Assembly (NCBI RefSeq): GCF_947179515.1
Contig: NC_067495.1
Span: forward strand, 62,637,627 to 62,701,626
Length of the DNA: 64,000 nt
Source: Apodemus sylvaticus
Taxonomy: Eukaryota > Chordata > Mammalia > Rodentia > Muridae
Direction of reading: 5' to 3'
Under the pieces are notes generated by a model, which saw only the letters and a program-made list of their open reading frames with translations, was not told where the DNA came from and ran no database searches. The translations under genes were made by a program, and so were the position numbers. Shown one piece after another: positions 41,613 to 52,749 of the stretch (its first letter is position 1; each line of letters starts with the position of its first letter).

Positions 41613-42009
41613 TGGTAGTCTTTTTTGGCTTAGCCTAGCAATGGCAAGGAGACCAGTTTATAAGGGACCTGGAGCACAAGTGGCCATCCTGGTCATGGGA
41701 TATCACAGTGGCTTAGTTCAAGGTGGTAGAACCAAGGAAGCCACATAAGTGGCTTATGTTTTGGGAGAAGCTACAGCACTTCCTGATGGAATTCAGGTGG
41801 GGAAAAATGGGGGTAGGCGCTAACTCATGCCCACTGGACCTCAGCTTGCTGCTGAGGACTCGGGGCTTCAGCTTTGAGATCTGGGACTTGATGTGTTCTC
41901 CCTGTGCCAGTGGGACGGGAGAGAAAGGCGGCTGTGCCTGGTGATGTATGTAACGGATACCTTGGGTGTGCACGCACTTTGTCATGCACCCAGCACAGTT
42001 GAAGTGCTT

Positions 42010-42150
42010 TGTGGATATGCCATGCTCATTATAACTGCTTCTGTTAATGCATTCTTTCTGATATGAAAATGGAGGCACAGAAAGATTAAATAACTTGATT
42101 AAGGCTACACAGCTAATAAGTATTAGACCTGGAACTGGAACTCCCTGTAA
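42010..42150 (+). repeat. MIR element
   Basis: 'gaaaatggaggcacagaaag', 'attaaataacttgattaagg' and 'ctacacagctaataagtatt'. Good MIR core. Confidence 0.65.
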
Positions 42151-42192
42151 AGGAGTTTTATGTCTCTGTCTCTCTGTCTCTCTGTCTCTCTC

Positions 42193-42198
42193 TTGTGC

Positions 42199-42229
<31 letters not shown>

Positions 42230-42382
42230 TACGTGCACGTGCATGCACGCGAATGCACATGCATTCTGTAGCCCATATGTGGAGGTTGAAGACCAGCTAG
42301 TGGGAGTGGGTTCTCTCCTTGTCTCCAAGTCTTGGTAGCAAGTGCTCCAACCCACTAAGCTTATTGCACTATTTCCAATCCT
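42193..42382 (-). repeat. B2-superfamily SINE (B3A-like) with (GT)n
   Basis: (CT)n then (GT)n (42199-42228), 'catatgtggaggttgaagac', 'gggagtgggttctctccttg' and 'aacccactaagcttattgc'. Confidence 0.65.
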
Positions 42383-43219
42383 TAATTCATGACTCCTTCA
42401 AAACTTCCTTAGGCTGTAGCGCTCCCTTCCTGACCTTGACCCACAGACAGAACCCTCAATTCCCCTGGATGTGCCAAAGAGTTGGGATGAACTGAATCGG
42501 ATATGAAGAGACACAGTTTGAGGCACCTTCAGAGCTTTTTATACACCTGTTTTCTGTATCATCCCTGATGCTTTGAAGAAGGAAAGGACTTTAGGAGCTA
42601 TAGATAACAAAATTCTCCTGGGTCCCTGGCTTTGTGCTGGAGACCTTCCTAAGCTGGGTTATTGACTGTCATAACAGACTTTCTGAGGTAGTGATGCCAT
42701 CCACACTGTGCCTCTTTCCTGTGAGCTCTGTGGGAATGTGGCACACAGTCTTGGACTTAGCATCGCAGAAAGTATAGGGATCTGTGCTTAGTGACTATTT
42801 GGATCTCTTTTTGTAGTGATGGGGTTTGAGCCCAGGGCCTTATGAGTGTTAAGTAAGGATACTACTAATAGCTACACTCCCTCCAAGGCCTTGTATGTGG
42901 TAGGTGAGGATACTGTCACTGACCTACACTTCCCCTAACACCAGTGCAGCAAATACTTTTTGCAGTGACTTGATTGATAACCTTACTGTTTCAAGGCAAA
43001 CTGGCCTAGGGCAAAAGTCTAGGACTTGGGGCTTTTCACTACCTTCTTGGTTTGGACAGTTTCATTTTTCTGAGACTATTTTCCTCAAGTATAAAATGAT
43101 AATAAAAACTCTTTTTGCCTGGAGGGTGTGGGCATGCAAAGGAGGCTTAGTGACCTCCAAAGTGTTTTCTAAACTGTTATGTGGGATGTCACATTTACAC
43201 TAAGCTAGAGTAAATTTTT
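42383..43219. other. Nhsl2: Mostly unique intron; ID-like fragment at 42808-42890
   Basis: Within it 42808-42890 ('gtgatggggtttgagcccag', 'ctaatagctacactccct') is a reverse ID-like head. The rest is unique. Confidence 0.45.
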
Positions 43220-43221
43220 TT

Positions 43222-43226
43222 CAGAT

Positions 43227-43265
<39 letters not shown>

Positions 43266-43428
43266 TTGCGAATGTTTATTTGTGTGACCTTCCAGAGGTC
43301 AGAAGTGGGAAGGAATGGTTCCTTCGAGTTACGGGTGCGTGTGAGTCATCTAACATGGGTGCCAAGGACCAAATTCAACTCCTGGTAGAGCAGTAAAGGC
43401 TCCTAACCACTGAGCTGTAGGGTTGGTG
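43222..43428 (-). repeat. B3-like SINE with (TTTA)n
   Basis: (TTTA)n at 43226-43267, then 'cagaggtcagaagtgggaag', 'cgggtgcgtgtgagtcatct' and 'gtaaaggctcctaaccactg'. Diverged reverse B3. Confidence 0.7.
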
Positions 43429-43429
43429 A

Positions 43430-43905
43430 GGCCCCACATCTGCTCCATTATAGGGCTCAGCCTCTAGGGAGGTGGGACCGGGGAGTTTTGACCATGCTTC
43501 CCCCACACTGTCGCTGGGCAGGTGGATCTGGGGGTGGGGGAGCACAGTCTGAGGGTCGGGACAGCCAGAGCTGGTTCAGGGGTCCCCAGGCCTGTGATGA
43601 GGCTGGGGTCATCTGGTTCTCAGGCTCCTGAACACCCAGGCACCGCTGGAAGCTTCAGCTTCAGAAGAGCTGAGAGAGTGTGGCCCGCATGCTGGATCTA
43701 GCCCTGGGGCCGGGGGATGGGAAAGAGGGGAGCTCCTGCTGGTCCCACAGGGAGAGTCTTTGGCTTGATGGCTGCAGGCCTGGTTTGAGCTTGGCTTGGT
43801 GGCAGCCATGGCTGGGAGCGCTGAGAGGCCTTCTATGGGAGATTAGACTGCAGCTCTTTAAGCAAAGGCCTGTCCCATTGCTCTCAACAGCAGATCCTGA
43901 TGAAT
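43430..43905. other. GC-rich unique block of unknown nature
   Basis: About 475 bp, visibly richer in G and C than flanking intron, with scattered CpGs (for example at about 43480, 43511, 43556, 43642, 43684, 43711). No known SINE, LINE or LTR wording is recognised. Open frames on both strands (43609-43809 minus, 43680-43907 plus) lack motifs. It could be an unrecognised LTR, a conserved regulatory block or an alternative first exon. Confidence 0.35.
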
Positions 43906-43906
43906 A

Positions 43907-44032
43907 GAGGCAGTCCTGACACTTGGGAGGCAGAGGCAGGCAGATTTCTGAGTTCGAGGCTAGCCTGGTCTACAGAGTGAATTCCAGGACAGCCAGGGCT
44001 ATACAGAGAAACCCTGTCTCTAAAAAAACCAA

Positions 44033-44087
<55 letters not shown>

Positions 44088-44143
44088 AATTTAAAAAAAA
44101 ATAAAGAAAAAAAGAAAAGAAAGAGAAAGAAAGGAGGCAGTCC
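43907..44143 (+). mobile_element. Young B1 SINE, 5'-truncated, with TSD
   Basis: GAGGCAGTCC at 43907-43916 is repeated at 44134-44143. Between is a B1 starting mid-head ('cttgggaggcagaggcagg', 'gatttctgagttcgagg', 'gaaaccctgtctct') with an (AATA)n tail (about 44028-44090) and an A/G-rich end. It has the Mus-type box. Confidence 0.9.
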
Positions 44144-44629
44144 ATAGTTTTAAGGCATTTGTTGTCATGGTGGAAAGTGGATGAGTAAAACCCTACGCTA
44201 TTTCTCAGGGCGGGCCTGAGGTTAAATACCTTTTGCAGGAAGGAGTGTCTGGGAAGGAAAGCTTATCAGCTCAGGCCTCCAGGCCTTTAGACACCTCTCT
44301 GAAATAGAGATCTGTCTTGAGGCTACCTGTGGAGGGGCTTGAAGCAATGCCTTTATGTGACTGAAGGCAACAAATCTATGGGGATCTGTGGCAAGTGACA
44401 GGGGCCTGGTGTGCCTGCCATCCCTTCAGAGTCACTAGAGTTTCTAGCCTTAGCTCGGCTAGGAACCAGGCCACCTTTCACAGTCCCACACCGAGCCAGC
44501 CACCTCTACAACCCCTAAGCTTTTAGCCAACCACTCGTCATCTAGAACTGAACTTCCCAAATGCAAACTGATGCCCGTCCTTTATAAACCAAAAGGAGAA
44601 AAATAATGATACAAGTTTTCATAAAGCCA
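44144..44629. other. Nhsl2: Unique intron sequence
   Basis: No recognised features. Confidence 0.45.
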
Positions 44630-44633
44630 AATT

Positions 44634-44757
44634 TCTTCTCCTTCTCCTCCTCCTTTTCTCTTCCTTCTCCTCCTCTTCTTCCTCCTCCTCTTCCTCCTCT
44701 TTTCCCCTTCTCTTCTTTTTCCATCTCCTCTTCTTCTTTCCCTTCCCATTTTTGCAG
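44634..44757 (+). repeat. Long polypyrimidine tract ending in TTTGCAG
   Basis: About 120 bases of C/T with very few purines, ending TTCCCATTTTTGCAG. The end looks exactly like a strong 3' splice acceptor. Confidence 0.8.
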
Positions 44758-45292
44758 TTCTCACAATGTTAGAGATGCTAAATTTTTTTTATTGATGACA
44801 TCTTGATTTTAGTAGATGGAAGTTGTTTGAAAATACCACTACTTAATGCTGGCACCACTATGCCAAAAGCCCCCAAGTGACAAAACTAATACTGGCTGCC
44901 CAGGAAAAAACCCTGGACTGGATGGCAGAGAGGAGGGCTTTGGAGTGGGTTTTCTGAAGGACACTGACAAGAGTCCATAAGGTTGAGAAGGAAACATAGG
45001 CTGAGAAAGACACAGGCAAGAATGCTGAGCCAGGCTGGGTCTTGGTGCCCAGATGCTGTGGGTGCCACCCAGCAAGCTGGCACCTCTAGACTGCCCTAAG
45101 CAAAGGTCACAGTACTATGGAGTGTTCATGTGGAGAAAAAGTTGCTGTGATCCAAATACCCAGTTAAGGATGGGAACTCCTAACCAATGCATCAGACAGC
45201 AACTGAGCATCTCCGCTGAAGCCCAGAGAAGCTCCTGTAGTCCACCCTGGTGGCTGTAACCATGCTGCTTCAGATCTCCAGTCCTTCTTTTT
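44758..45292. other. Nhsl2: Unique intron sequence
   Basis: No recognised features; lies downstream of the acceptor-like tract but no strong donor is evident. Confidence 0.4.
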
Positions 45293-45324
45293 AAGATAAG
45301 ATTTATTTATTCATTAATTATGTG

Positions 45325-45356
<32 letters not shown>

Positions 45357-45467
45357 ACATGTGTGCCCCAGGAGGTCAGAGGTGTCACCTCCTGAATTCA
45401 GAGTGCTAGAAGAGCATTAAGCACTCTTGAGTACAGAACAATTTCTCTTCGCTATCCTACCAACCTT
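45293..45467 (-). repeat. Diverged B2-superfamily SINE with (GT)n
   Basis: 'aagatttatttattcattaa', (GT)n at 45330-45357, then 'ccaggaggtcagaggtgtca'. The head end is eroded. Confidence 0.55.
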
Positions 45468-45605
45468 TGACTTCTAGTCCCCATCTCCCTTGCCCAGACC
45501 AGCTTCAGCGATGCAGGAATCACTCAGTTCTATGAGAATGGCAGGAGCTAACAGCTCGAACATAAGGGCTCAATCATGAGCTCCACACACTCTCTCACTC
45601 ACCCT

Positions 45606-45608
<3 letters not shown>

Positions 45609-45639
<31 letters not shown>
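45609..45639 (+). repeat. (CA)n microsatellite
   Basis: About 15 CA units. Confidence 0.95.
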
Positions 45640-45640
<1 letters not shown>

Positions 45641-47094
45641 GAGAAGGGGGTTGGGGTAGGCTGGCTTCTCGCCCTGGAATGCCACATGGCTTGCCTGGGG
45701 ATTCGGGTGGGGAGGTGGAATACCTACACAACTCCCTGCCTGTTGTGTGACCTCTGGCCTACAGGCAACCACAGGAGGCCCTGAGCTGCTGCAAGGGCCA
45801 GTACTTTCCACAAGGGCTCACGGTGTCACTACCTGAGCATGTGCTCTCACGTTCCAAGAGTCCGCCTGGATTATCCATTTCTTAGATTTCTCCAGACCTC
45901 TGTTCTATCCATTAGAATTTTTTCTAACGTGGAATCCTTTGGCCAGTGGGTGCAGCCACAAGTTAGCCCACTAAGAACATAGGCCAGGTGTCTGCTGGCT
46001 GTGCATTTGGCCCAGGCAAAAGGCAAAGGGTAACTTCTAGGAGAAAGCCCATGGGGCTGGAGCGGAAGGCAAGGCCAAGGAGCTGCAGTAGCTGTGCCCA
46101 TGCCCAGACCCATGACCCAAGCCTGGCCAACAATACTTGGCTGGCTTCCTGGCTCCCTGTTTAGGGCATGTCACCATGGTGCTTTGCCTGCTGGCACATA
46201 GAGGCTGGAAACAGAGCAGAGGCATGAGCCCCAGAGTGGGTGGGGGAATGTGGTTACAACAGGGGAGAGCAGGACTTTTTGCCCTAGTTCTAACTGGATT
46301 TTGAGTCATCTCCAGGGTAGTGTGGCTACTATAAGGAGAAGCCCCTATACCCTTATGGCCCCAGGGATTTCTGGCACTGTGAGTGCACATGCTTGTATAC
46401 AACCTTCCCAGGGATTTGTTATCTGTGCCGTGGCTCTGCTTCCTCCACTGACTGGTAGATTTTCTTATGCCTAGTAAGCTCTTCCTGCCCCTGTGGCTAA
46501 GCTTAGACAGCTTTGTTTATCATTCCTGCCCTGAACCAATCAGCCACTTCTATGGGTAGATATTCCCTGTACCCTCTCAATATCTGTTCTGGCTTGATGT
46601 TTAGAAGCAGCCTATAGAGGACTGCGGAGAGAGCTTAATGGTCCTTTTGAAGGAAGCATTAGAGCTAAGTCTAAACTCCTGGGCTTGGCGCTCAAAGACA
46701 CTTCAACAGCTAATCTTTATAATACTCAGCATTCTAATGCCACATATTTCAAGCATCAAGACCCACACATGCACATACATATGTACACGCATGCACACAC
46801 ACACACATACACTCATTACTTGCACATCTGGCTGTGTGTAAAAATATGGAAAATGTGGATAGAATGAGCTTTTCACTTTGTATTTGATGTCTCATAGATA
46901 CAGGTATGTTGTAAAATTTTATTTGCAAGTTGACAATTTCTAACTCTGTGTCTACATACGTTTCAGTGGTCAGTATTTAATCTAGCAGACAGGAGAAAAT
47001 GGTATGTTCATGCCTTTTACTGGTAGGCTGAGAAAACCAGTGGGTCCTCACTGAATTCAGATACAAAGTTAAAACAAAGTACCCCTCCCACAGG
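45640..47094. other. Nhsl2: Mostly unique intron sequence
   Basis: A possible L2 3'-end relic at about 46670-46735 and a short CA-rich stretch at 46790-46810. Nothing coding. Confidence 0.4.
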
Positions 47095-47250
47095 AATGGT
47101 GACTCATATTAGTAGTAATCCCAGCCCTCAAGATTCTGAGACAGGAGGATTGCCATGATGAGTTCTAGGACAGTCTAGGCAAAGAGTGAGACCCTTCCCA
47201 GAAAATATGAAAACAAAGCAAGCAAACCACAAAACAAACAAAAAACCACA
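47095..47250 (+). repeat. Old B1/PB1 SINE
   Basis: 'atggtgactcatattagtag', 'taatcccagccctcaagatt' and 'gagttctaggacagtctagg', with an A/C-rich tail. Confidence 0.65.
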
Positions 47251-47889
47251 GACTCCAATACCATCCATCTTGAGTGCCTAACACAAAGATCATCTCCTCC
47301 TGGAGGTCTCCCGCCTCTTCCAGCTGGGCATCCTTTCCCCTCCTAGCTGTGCCTCCAACTTCCTTGGCTTTCCTCCAATGTCTCCAGCACCTTCGCTCTG
47401 AGGTTGTAGTCAGTGCATTTGGCTCTCTCCTATCTCCCAGAAAGTCCATATCTATTCTGGTTCCTCCTAGATGCCATCAGCCTTTACAACCAAGTCTGCA
47501 CTTGCAAACTCCTGAGGATGAGTGGCTTCTCTCTCTCTTGGAGTTTACCTGCATTGAGAGAAGCTGATGAAATCTCAAGTTTCTCTTTAAGGAGGACTAG
47601 CATTCCCTCTCAGCCTAGGGATTGAGTAGAGCTGCGTGTCACTTTCTTTCCCCTTTGCGTCTCATCTCTTTTCCCACTAGTACCTGTGTGACATGTTTCT
47701 CCCGCAATTAGTCCTTGTCATCGATGGGGTGAGAGACTTAGGAGACAGGTCACTCAGCCTTTTTCTCCATTTGCCTTTAATGAGGGGCAGGAGAAAGAAG
47801 GGGGAGGGAGAAAAGGAGGGAGGGGAAGGGAGAGAGAAGAGGGGGAGGGAGGAACAATACATGGTAAAATCTAAAATATACTTAAAATT
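47251..47889. other. Nhsl2: Unique sequence and a GA-rich run
   Basis: Unique until a purine-rich run at about 47780-47853 (GGGAGGGAGAAAAGG-like). Cytosine is rare within it. Confidence 0.5.
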
Positions 47890-48160
47890 TGGGTCTGGGG
47901 ACATGGATCAATGATCAAAATGCCTGCTGCACAAGCATGAGGACCTGAGTTCAAATCCTTCGCACACTTATAAAACCTGATAACCACAGCATGGGGACAA
48001 GCAGATCTCTGGCGTTCACCAGCCAGCCAGACTAGTCAATCCATGGGCTCCAGACATAGGGAGAGATCCTGTCTCAAAAAATAAGGTGGGAAACAAACAA
48101 AGAAGACAATTGACATGAACCTGTGGCTTCCACAAGTAAGTATGTGCACACATGTATAAC
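47890..48160 (+). repeat. RSINE1/B4A SINE
   Basis: 'ctgctgcacaagcatgagga', 'cctgagttcaaatccttcgc', 'cagactagtcaatccatggg' and 'gatcctgtctcaaaaaataa', ending 'ctgtggcttccacaag'. Full order of RSINE1. Confidence 0.85.
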
Positions 48161-48721
48161 CAGTCAGACATATGCATACATCACATACACATAGGTAATA
48201 GAAAAAGAAAAATATTATATGTAAAACATACCTGCTTTGCCGTTTTACCTGTATGGTTTTGATGGCATTAAGTATATTTATATACTGTGGAACTGTCACC
48301 AAAACTTTTCTGTCTCCCCAAAAGCAACTGCCCATTCGTTAATCACTAGTTCTCGTTTTATTTTTCCTCTAACCCCTTATAAACTGTAATTTTATTTTCT
48401 GTCTCAGTGAATCTGACTATAAGTACTTCATATACATAGATCCATATTGTATCAGTCTTGTATGCCTGGCTGTCTTTCCCCGAGCGCGATGTCTTCAAGG
48501 CTTATCTGTATTGTAGCATGTGTCAGAATTTCCTTCTTTTCTATGGCTGAGGGATGCTCATTGAATATCCTATATAATTTGTCCATTCATTCGTTACTTG
48601 CAATTAGGCAGTACCCATCTTTTCGATATTGTGGATAGGGTTGTTAGGAACATGAATATCTAACTCTTGGCTTTTGATTGTTTGGGGGTATATATGCAGA
48701 AGTCGAATTGTTGGATTTCTT

Positions 48722-48866
48722 TTACATTCGCTTATTGTGTGTTTGGGGTCAGGGGACAGAAGACAACTTGCTTCTTTCTTTTCACTATATGGGTTCCAGG
48801 AATTGAGCTCATGTTAACAGGCTTAGCAGCAGATACCTTTACTTGCTGAGTCATCTCACCAGCCCA
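48722..48866 (-). repeat. B2-superfamily SINE (B3A-like)
   Basis: 'ggacagaagacaacttgctt', 'gttccaggaattgagctcat' and 'acttgctgagtcatctcacc'. Inserted in the L1M. Confidence 0.75.
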
Positions 48867-48871
48867 TTTTT

Positions 48872-48998
48872 GTTTCTCAAGCTAGGGTCTTAAAACCCAG
48901 GCTAGCTTGGAACTGTCTGTGCATTCCAGGATGGCCTTGAATTCACTTTCTGTCTCAGACTCCTGAGTGCTGGGAATACAGACATGTGCCACTTCACG
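48872..48998 (-). repeat. Old B1 SINE
   Basis: 'aagctagggtcttaaaaccc', 'ggatggccttgaattcactt' and 'gagtgctgggaatacagac'. Confidence 0.7.
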
Positions 48999-49484
48999 GA
49001 ATTCTTCTGTCCCATTACTAACCAGTCTTAATCTTGGTAAGCTTCCAGGATCACATGAGATCCGATACTTTTATAGTGGTGTGGCTGCAATTCTTGTAAT
49101 TCTGTATTTAAATCAAGGAACCACCAAACTGTTTTCTACAGTGCCTGACTCATTTCACAACTCCTCCACAGATATATAAGGGTTCTGGTTTTTCTACATC
49201 TTCAAAACATCTCTTCACAGCGAGGAGCGTGAAGTGCTATGTCCTTGTGCTTTGGTTGGAATTCGTCAAGTGACTATTGATATTGAGCAGTACTTCTCCT
49301 GCGTGGGTCTGCTAAGTCTTTAACCTGCCTTTGAGACTATGCATTTAGCACTGTTTTCTAGGAGCTCTTGTAAGTCAGATGTTCCTGTAGTTTTTCAGGC
49401 TATAATGCACTTGACTTCAAGAAGTTCTTTGTTGTATGGTTACTAGCCTCTAGACTCATCATAGACTAAAGCCTGCAAACTCAC

Positions 49485-49645
49485 AGACGTGGTCCTGCAG
49501 CGTGTGCACCAGTGACATGCTCTACTTATGAGCCATATACCAAACATTTATTTTGAGAAGCCTTGTTTTGCGGAGTGCTTTTCTGACTTGTCCAGGCTGG
49601 CTTTGAGCTCAATCCTTCTGCCTTGGGAGCTGAGGTTACAGACTT
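49485..49645 (-). repeat. Diverged B1 with ID-like remnant
   Basis: 49548-49645 ('gtccaggctggctttgagc', 'gccttgggagctgaggttac') is a reverse B1. 49485-49545 looks like a reverse tRNA-like head. Confidence 0.45.
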
Positions 49646-50124
49646 CTTTCTGAACTCTACATGCCAAAGCCCCTGGGTTTCTTTGACCCCAGTTTCTGTT
49701 CATTTGACTCAGGTAGTATCACCTTACTGTGATAGCTAGCAAGCCATCCTGAAAAGAACAGAGTTGGGGGATGGAGAAGAGGGGAGAGACAACAGGTGGC
49801 AGATTTCTTTCAATTCATTTTTCTGGTAAAAACAAGAAGATACATAAAGCTGCTTCTTTTCCAAGCAGAACAAATTGATCTGTTTCTGCTGAGGAGTTCC
49901 ATCACATCTTTAGAAACTTAGCAGTTCTCCCTCAGTTTAATTCAAGGTGAAGAAGAGGAATGTACTTAGCAGGAAGTGTCAAACGCCTGAGTTTGTGCCA
50001 TCCAGGAACTGCTTTTGTTTTTATTTGTATTTATTTTATTTGCTTTTGTTTTTTGTATTTCTTTTTATTTTATTTGTATTTATTTGTTGTGTGTAAAAAG
50101 CTCTCCACCCCAGAGGACAAGAAA
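49646..50124. other. Nhsl2: Unique sequence and T-rich run
   Basis: Unique intron with a (TTTATTTG)-like T-rich run at about 50013-50090. Confidence 0.45.
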
Positions 50125-50310
50125 CCTGTGCTGAACACAGTAGCCCAATCCTGTAATCTCAGCCTCTCAAGAAGATGAGGTAGGAGGATCACCAAGTTCA
50201 CAGCCAACCTGGAAAAGTTAACTCTATCTAAAAATGTTCAAATCCCCCTTCCACATTAAGGACTGCGTTGGTGGTAAAGTAGTTGTCTAACATGCACAAA
50301 GTGAAAAAGT
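50125..50310 (+). repeat. Old B1/PB1 and ID-like pair
   Basis: 50125-50235: 'cctgtaatctcagcctctca', 'gaggtaggaggatcaccaag'. 50262-50310 ('ggtaaagtagttgtctaaca') resembles an ID A-box region. Confidence 0.5.
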
Positions 50311-50334
50311 TCCTTTGGTTTCTTAGCAATGTCT

Positions 50335-50680
50335 GAATCCATTCAGGCTGCTATATCAAAATTCTATAGACTTTGTAATTTCTAATATAAAATTATTATT
50401 TACAGCTCTAGAGGCTGATAAACCCATGAATAAGACACTGGCAAATTGGGTGTCTGGTGAGGGGCTGTTGATCATAGATGGAATCTTCTGAGGTGAAAGG
50501 AGTAACTAAGCTCCCGTCTCTGAAAAGGACAGGTCCGCTCATTAGAGGGCAATCTTTAAGAAGCTTTCCCTTCCTCTTAGCCCCACAGTTCAGAACCACC
50601 ACACTAGGTCCCAAGCTCGCAGCTCTGTCTTGGAGGTTGTGGAACTTTTGAAACATGGGTCTTACCTGGTAGAAACAGTT
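50335..50680 (-). mobile_element. Ancient MaLR/MLT1-like LTR relic
   Basis: 'tgaatccattcaggctgcta', 'tttacagctctagaggctga', 'ggtgtctggtgaggggctg' and 'cacactaggtcccaagctcg' follow an antisense MaLR-type LTR. Diverged; class tentative. Confidence 0.45.
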
Positions 50681-50714
50681 AATAGAATGATACCTGCTTC
50701 TAATTCTAGATTCA

Positions 50715-50910
50715 TTGTTTCTTCTTCACTAAGACGTGAGGAGCTCCACTGTCTGATCCCATTACTGCAGAGCCATCCCACCATGCCTTCCACACTATAA
50801 TGGCTTGAAATTTCTCTGGAACTATGAGCCAGAATAAGTCTGTCTTCCCTTAAATTGCTTCTGTGACATATTCCATCACAGTGTTCAGAAAACTAACTAA
50901 TTCAGTGGAT
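50715..50910 (+). mobile_element. MaLR-type (MT/ORR1 group) LTR 3' part
   Basis: 'gacgtgaggagctccactg', 'gaactatgagccagaataag' and 'tccatcacagtgttcagaaa', ending 'ctaactaattcag'. These are the 3' part of a sense MaLR LTR, including the AATAAG poly(A)-signal variant. Confidence 0.55.
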
Positions 50911-51204
50911 GTCATGTAATATTTCTCTGGGAGGAGCTTCCAGGTCAAGGGCCAGAGAGATTGTTTTCCAAGTCATCTTTTTTTACACTCCATCTGAGAG
51001 GTAGCTGTGGTCTACGAGCTCAAGCCCAGAGGCCTTGATCTCTGAAGTTAGCCCCATGCACTCCTGCTGAGGTGTATATCTTCTGCTTTTAGATGATTAT
51101 TTTTATGGAACTGTGTTTTATTTTTAGAATTTCTTTCCATTTAACTCATGTGAATTTCATTTGCATACATGATCTAGACTGTATTGATTATTTTTCTCCT
51201 TGCT

Positions 51205-51545
51205 GTGTTCAAATGACTGACAAGGATACCTTAAGGTTTATTTTTGCTCAGAGTATGAGGGCACAGCTCAGCATAGCAGGGAAGACATGGCAGCAGGAGC
51301 ACGAGGCAGCTGACCACATTGCATCTGCAGTCAGGAAGCAAAAAATGATGAATGCAGACACTCAGCTTGCTTTCTTCTCTTTATTCAGCCTGAAACCCCA
51401 ACCCATGGAGTGGTGCTGCCCACCCTTGGGATGGGTCTTCTCACCTCAGTTAATCCAGTCTAGAAGCCCCCTCACAAATGTGCCCAGAGGTTTGTCTCCT
51501 AGGTGATTCTTGATCTTGTCAAGTTGACAATATTAACTATCGCAT
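51205..51545 (-). mobile_element. MaLR-type LTR, antisense
   Basis: 'catggcagcaggagcacgag', 'attgcatctgcagtcaggaa', 'tctttattcagcctgaaac', 'gggtcttctcacctcagtta' and 'gtcaagttgacaatattaac' are the reverse of a rodent MaLR LTR. A second copy is at 61672-62060. LTR only. Confidence 0.65.
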
Positions 51546-51564
51546 ATACTTTTTAAAGAGTGAA

Positions 51565-51725
51565 AGCTTGCCAGGCAGTTGTGGTGCACATGCCTTTAGT
51601 TAGCACTTAGGAGGCAGAGGCAGACAGAGCTCTATGAATCCAGAGTGAGTTTGAGGACACCTAGGGCTATGTAGAAAGACTCTTGTCTCAAAACCAACCA
51701 ACCAACCAACCAACCAACCAACCAA
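51565..51725 (+). repeat. B1 SINE with (CCAA)n tail
   Basis: 'ggcagttgtggtgcacatgc', 'cttaggaggcagaggcagac' and 'tagggctatgtagaaagact', then (CCAA)n at 51694-51725. Confidence 0.8.
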
Positions 51726-52359
51726 GCCCCCCAATCCGCCAAAACTTCTAAAAGAGAGTGAAAAAATCAAAAGAAAGGTATCAATTTAAAAGCTGTGTAT
51801 GCATGTGTGTGTGTGAGTGATGTGTGTTTAAAAAAATCAAGAAGGTGTCCACAAATGATTAGTGATTGGGATACACTCTAAACTGTTGAGAGGACTGTGT
51901 GACAGGAATTGACAGCATTCAGTTCCACAGCCCTTCTCCCCATTTCTGAATCTTTGTTATTCCCTGATGAGAGCAGGGGAAGCCTAGAATAAATTTCTCT
52001 CTCCTCTTGGAATAATTCTATGATAGCTTTCTCTGTAGGTTTAGAGACAGGGCCATTAGCTATGCATTGCATCCTGATTAGTTTCACCTAATGTTATTCT
52101 TGCCAAAATTTAAGGCACAATTGGTATAACCTTTCCCAGTCCATTTTCTGTTTCTCTGAGTGCCATGTACTAGGTGATTATAAAAAATAATTTTAAAAGG
52201 GCATGGTTTCAGGAGCCAGGACATCTAAAAGCATTGTACCAGCATCGAGGGGCAGTCTCTTGCTGCATCATAACATGGCTACTAGCTCGTATCTCTCCTT
52301 TTCTTATAAAATCACAAATTCCATTATGGAAGTCCCATTCAAATAACCTCATTGTATAA
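51726..52359. other. Nhsl2: Unique intron sequence
   Basis: No recognised features beyond a short GT-rich patch at about 51805-51830. Confidence 0.4.
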
Positions 52360-52697
52360 GTTACTATCACATTACTGGACCAAATATCCAGCAGACAGCT
52401 TAAGGGAGGAAAAGTTTATCTTGGCTCACAGTTATAGAGGGATTTCAGTTCATCATGGTGAAGATGGCAGGTGACAGCTCTTCACATCTTCACATAGGGA
52501 CAGACCAGAAAGCAAAAATATTGATCAAAACCAGAAATGGATACAACCTTCAGAGGCCCACTCTAGTGACCTACTTCTGTCAGCTAGGCCCCATATAGAA
52601 GGTTCCACAACCTTCACAATTGTGTTGCAAGCCAGATACTGAACATTTCAATTATTATTCTATGAGAGACATTCCAGATTCAAACCACAGTTTTCAC
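52360..52697 (-). mobile_element. MaLR-type LTR, antisense
   Basis: 'ttatcttggctcacagttat', 'agttcatcatggtgaagatg', 'cctacttctgtcagctaggc' and 'gacattccagattcaaacca'. An old antisense ORR1/MLT-like LTR. Confidence 0.65.
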
Positions 52698-52749
52698 TAA
52701 TTCCCCTCCAGAGTAAACTTCTCAAAATGCCACCAATTTATGAATTCAG

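Larger units (their letters stand above)
48215..49440 (-). mobile_element. Ancient L1M/HAL1-like element, antisense, interrupted
   Basis: Segments 48215-48721 ('gtcagaatttccttctttt', 'gtccattcattcgttactt', 'gatattgtggatagggttgt') and 48999-49440 ('aaccaccaaactgttttct', 'gcgtgaagtgctatgtcc') are consecutive reverse L1 3' sequence, split by a SINE pair. No intact frame. Confidence 0.75.

Noticed and set aside
44634..44800. Definite additional Nhsl2 exon after the TTTGCAG acceptor
   Set aside because: No open frame with NHS similarity follows and no convincing donor is seen; kept only as a cryptic-site finding.
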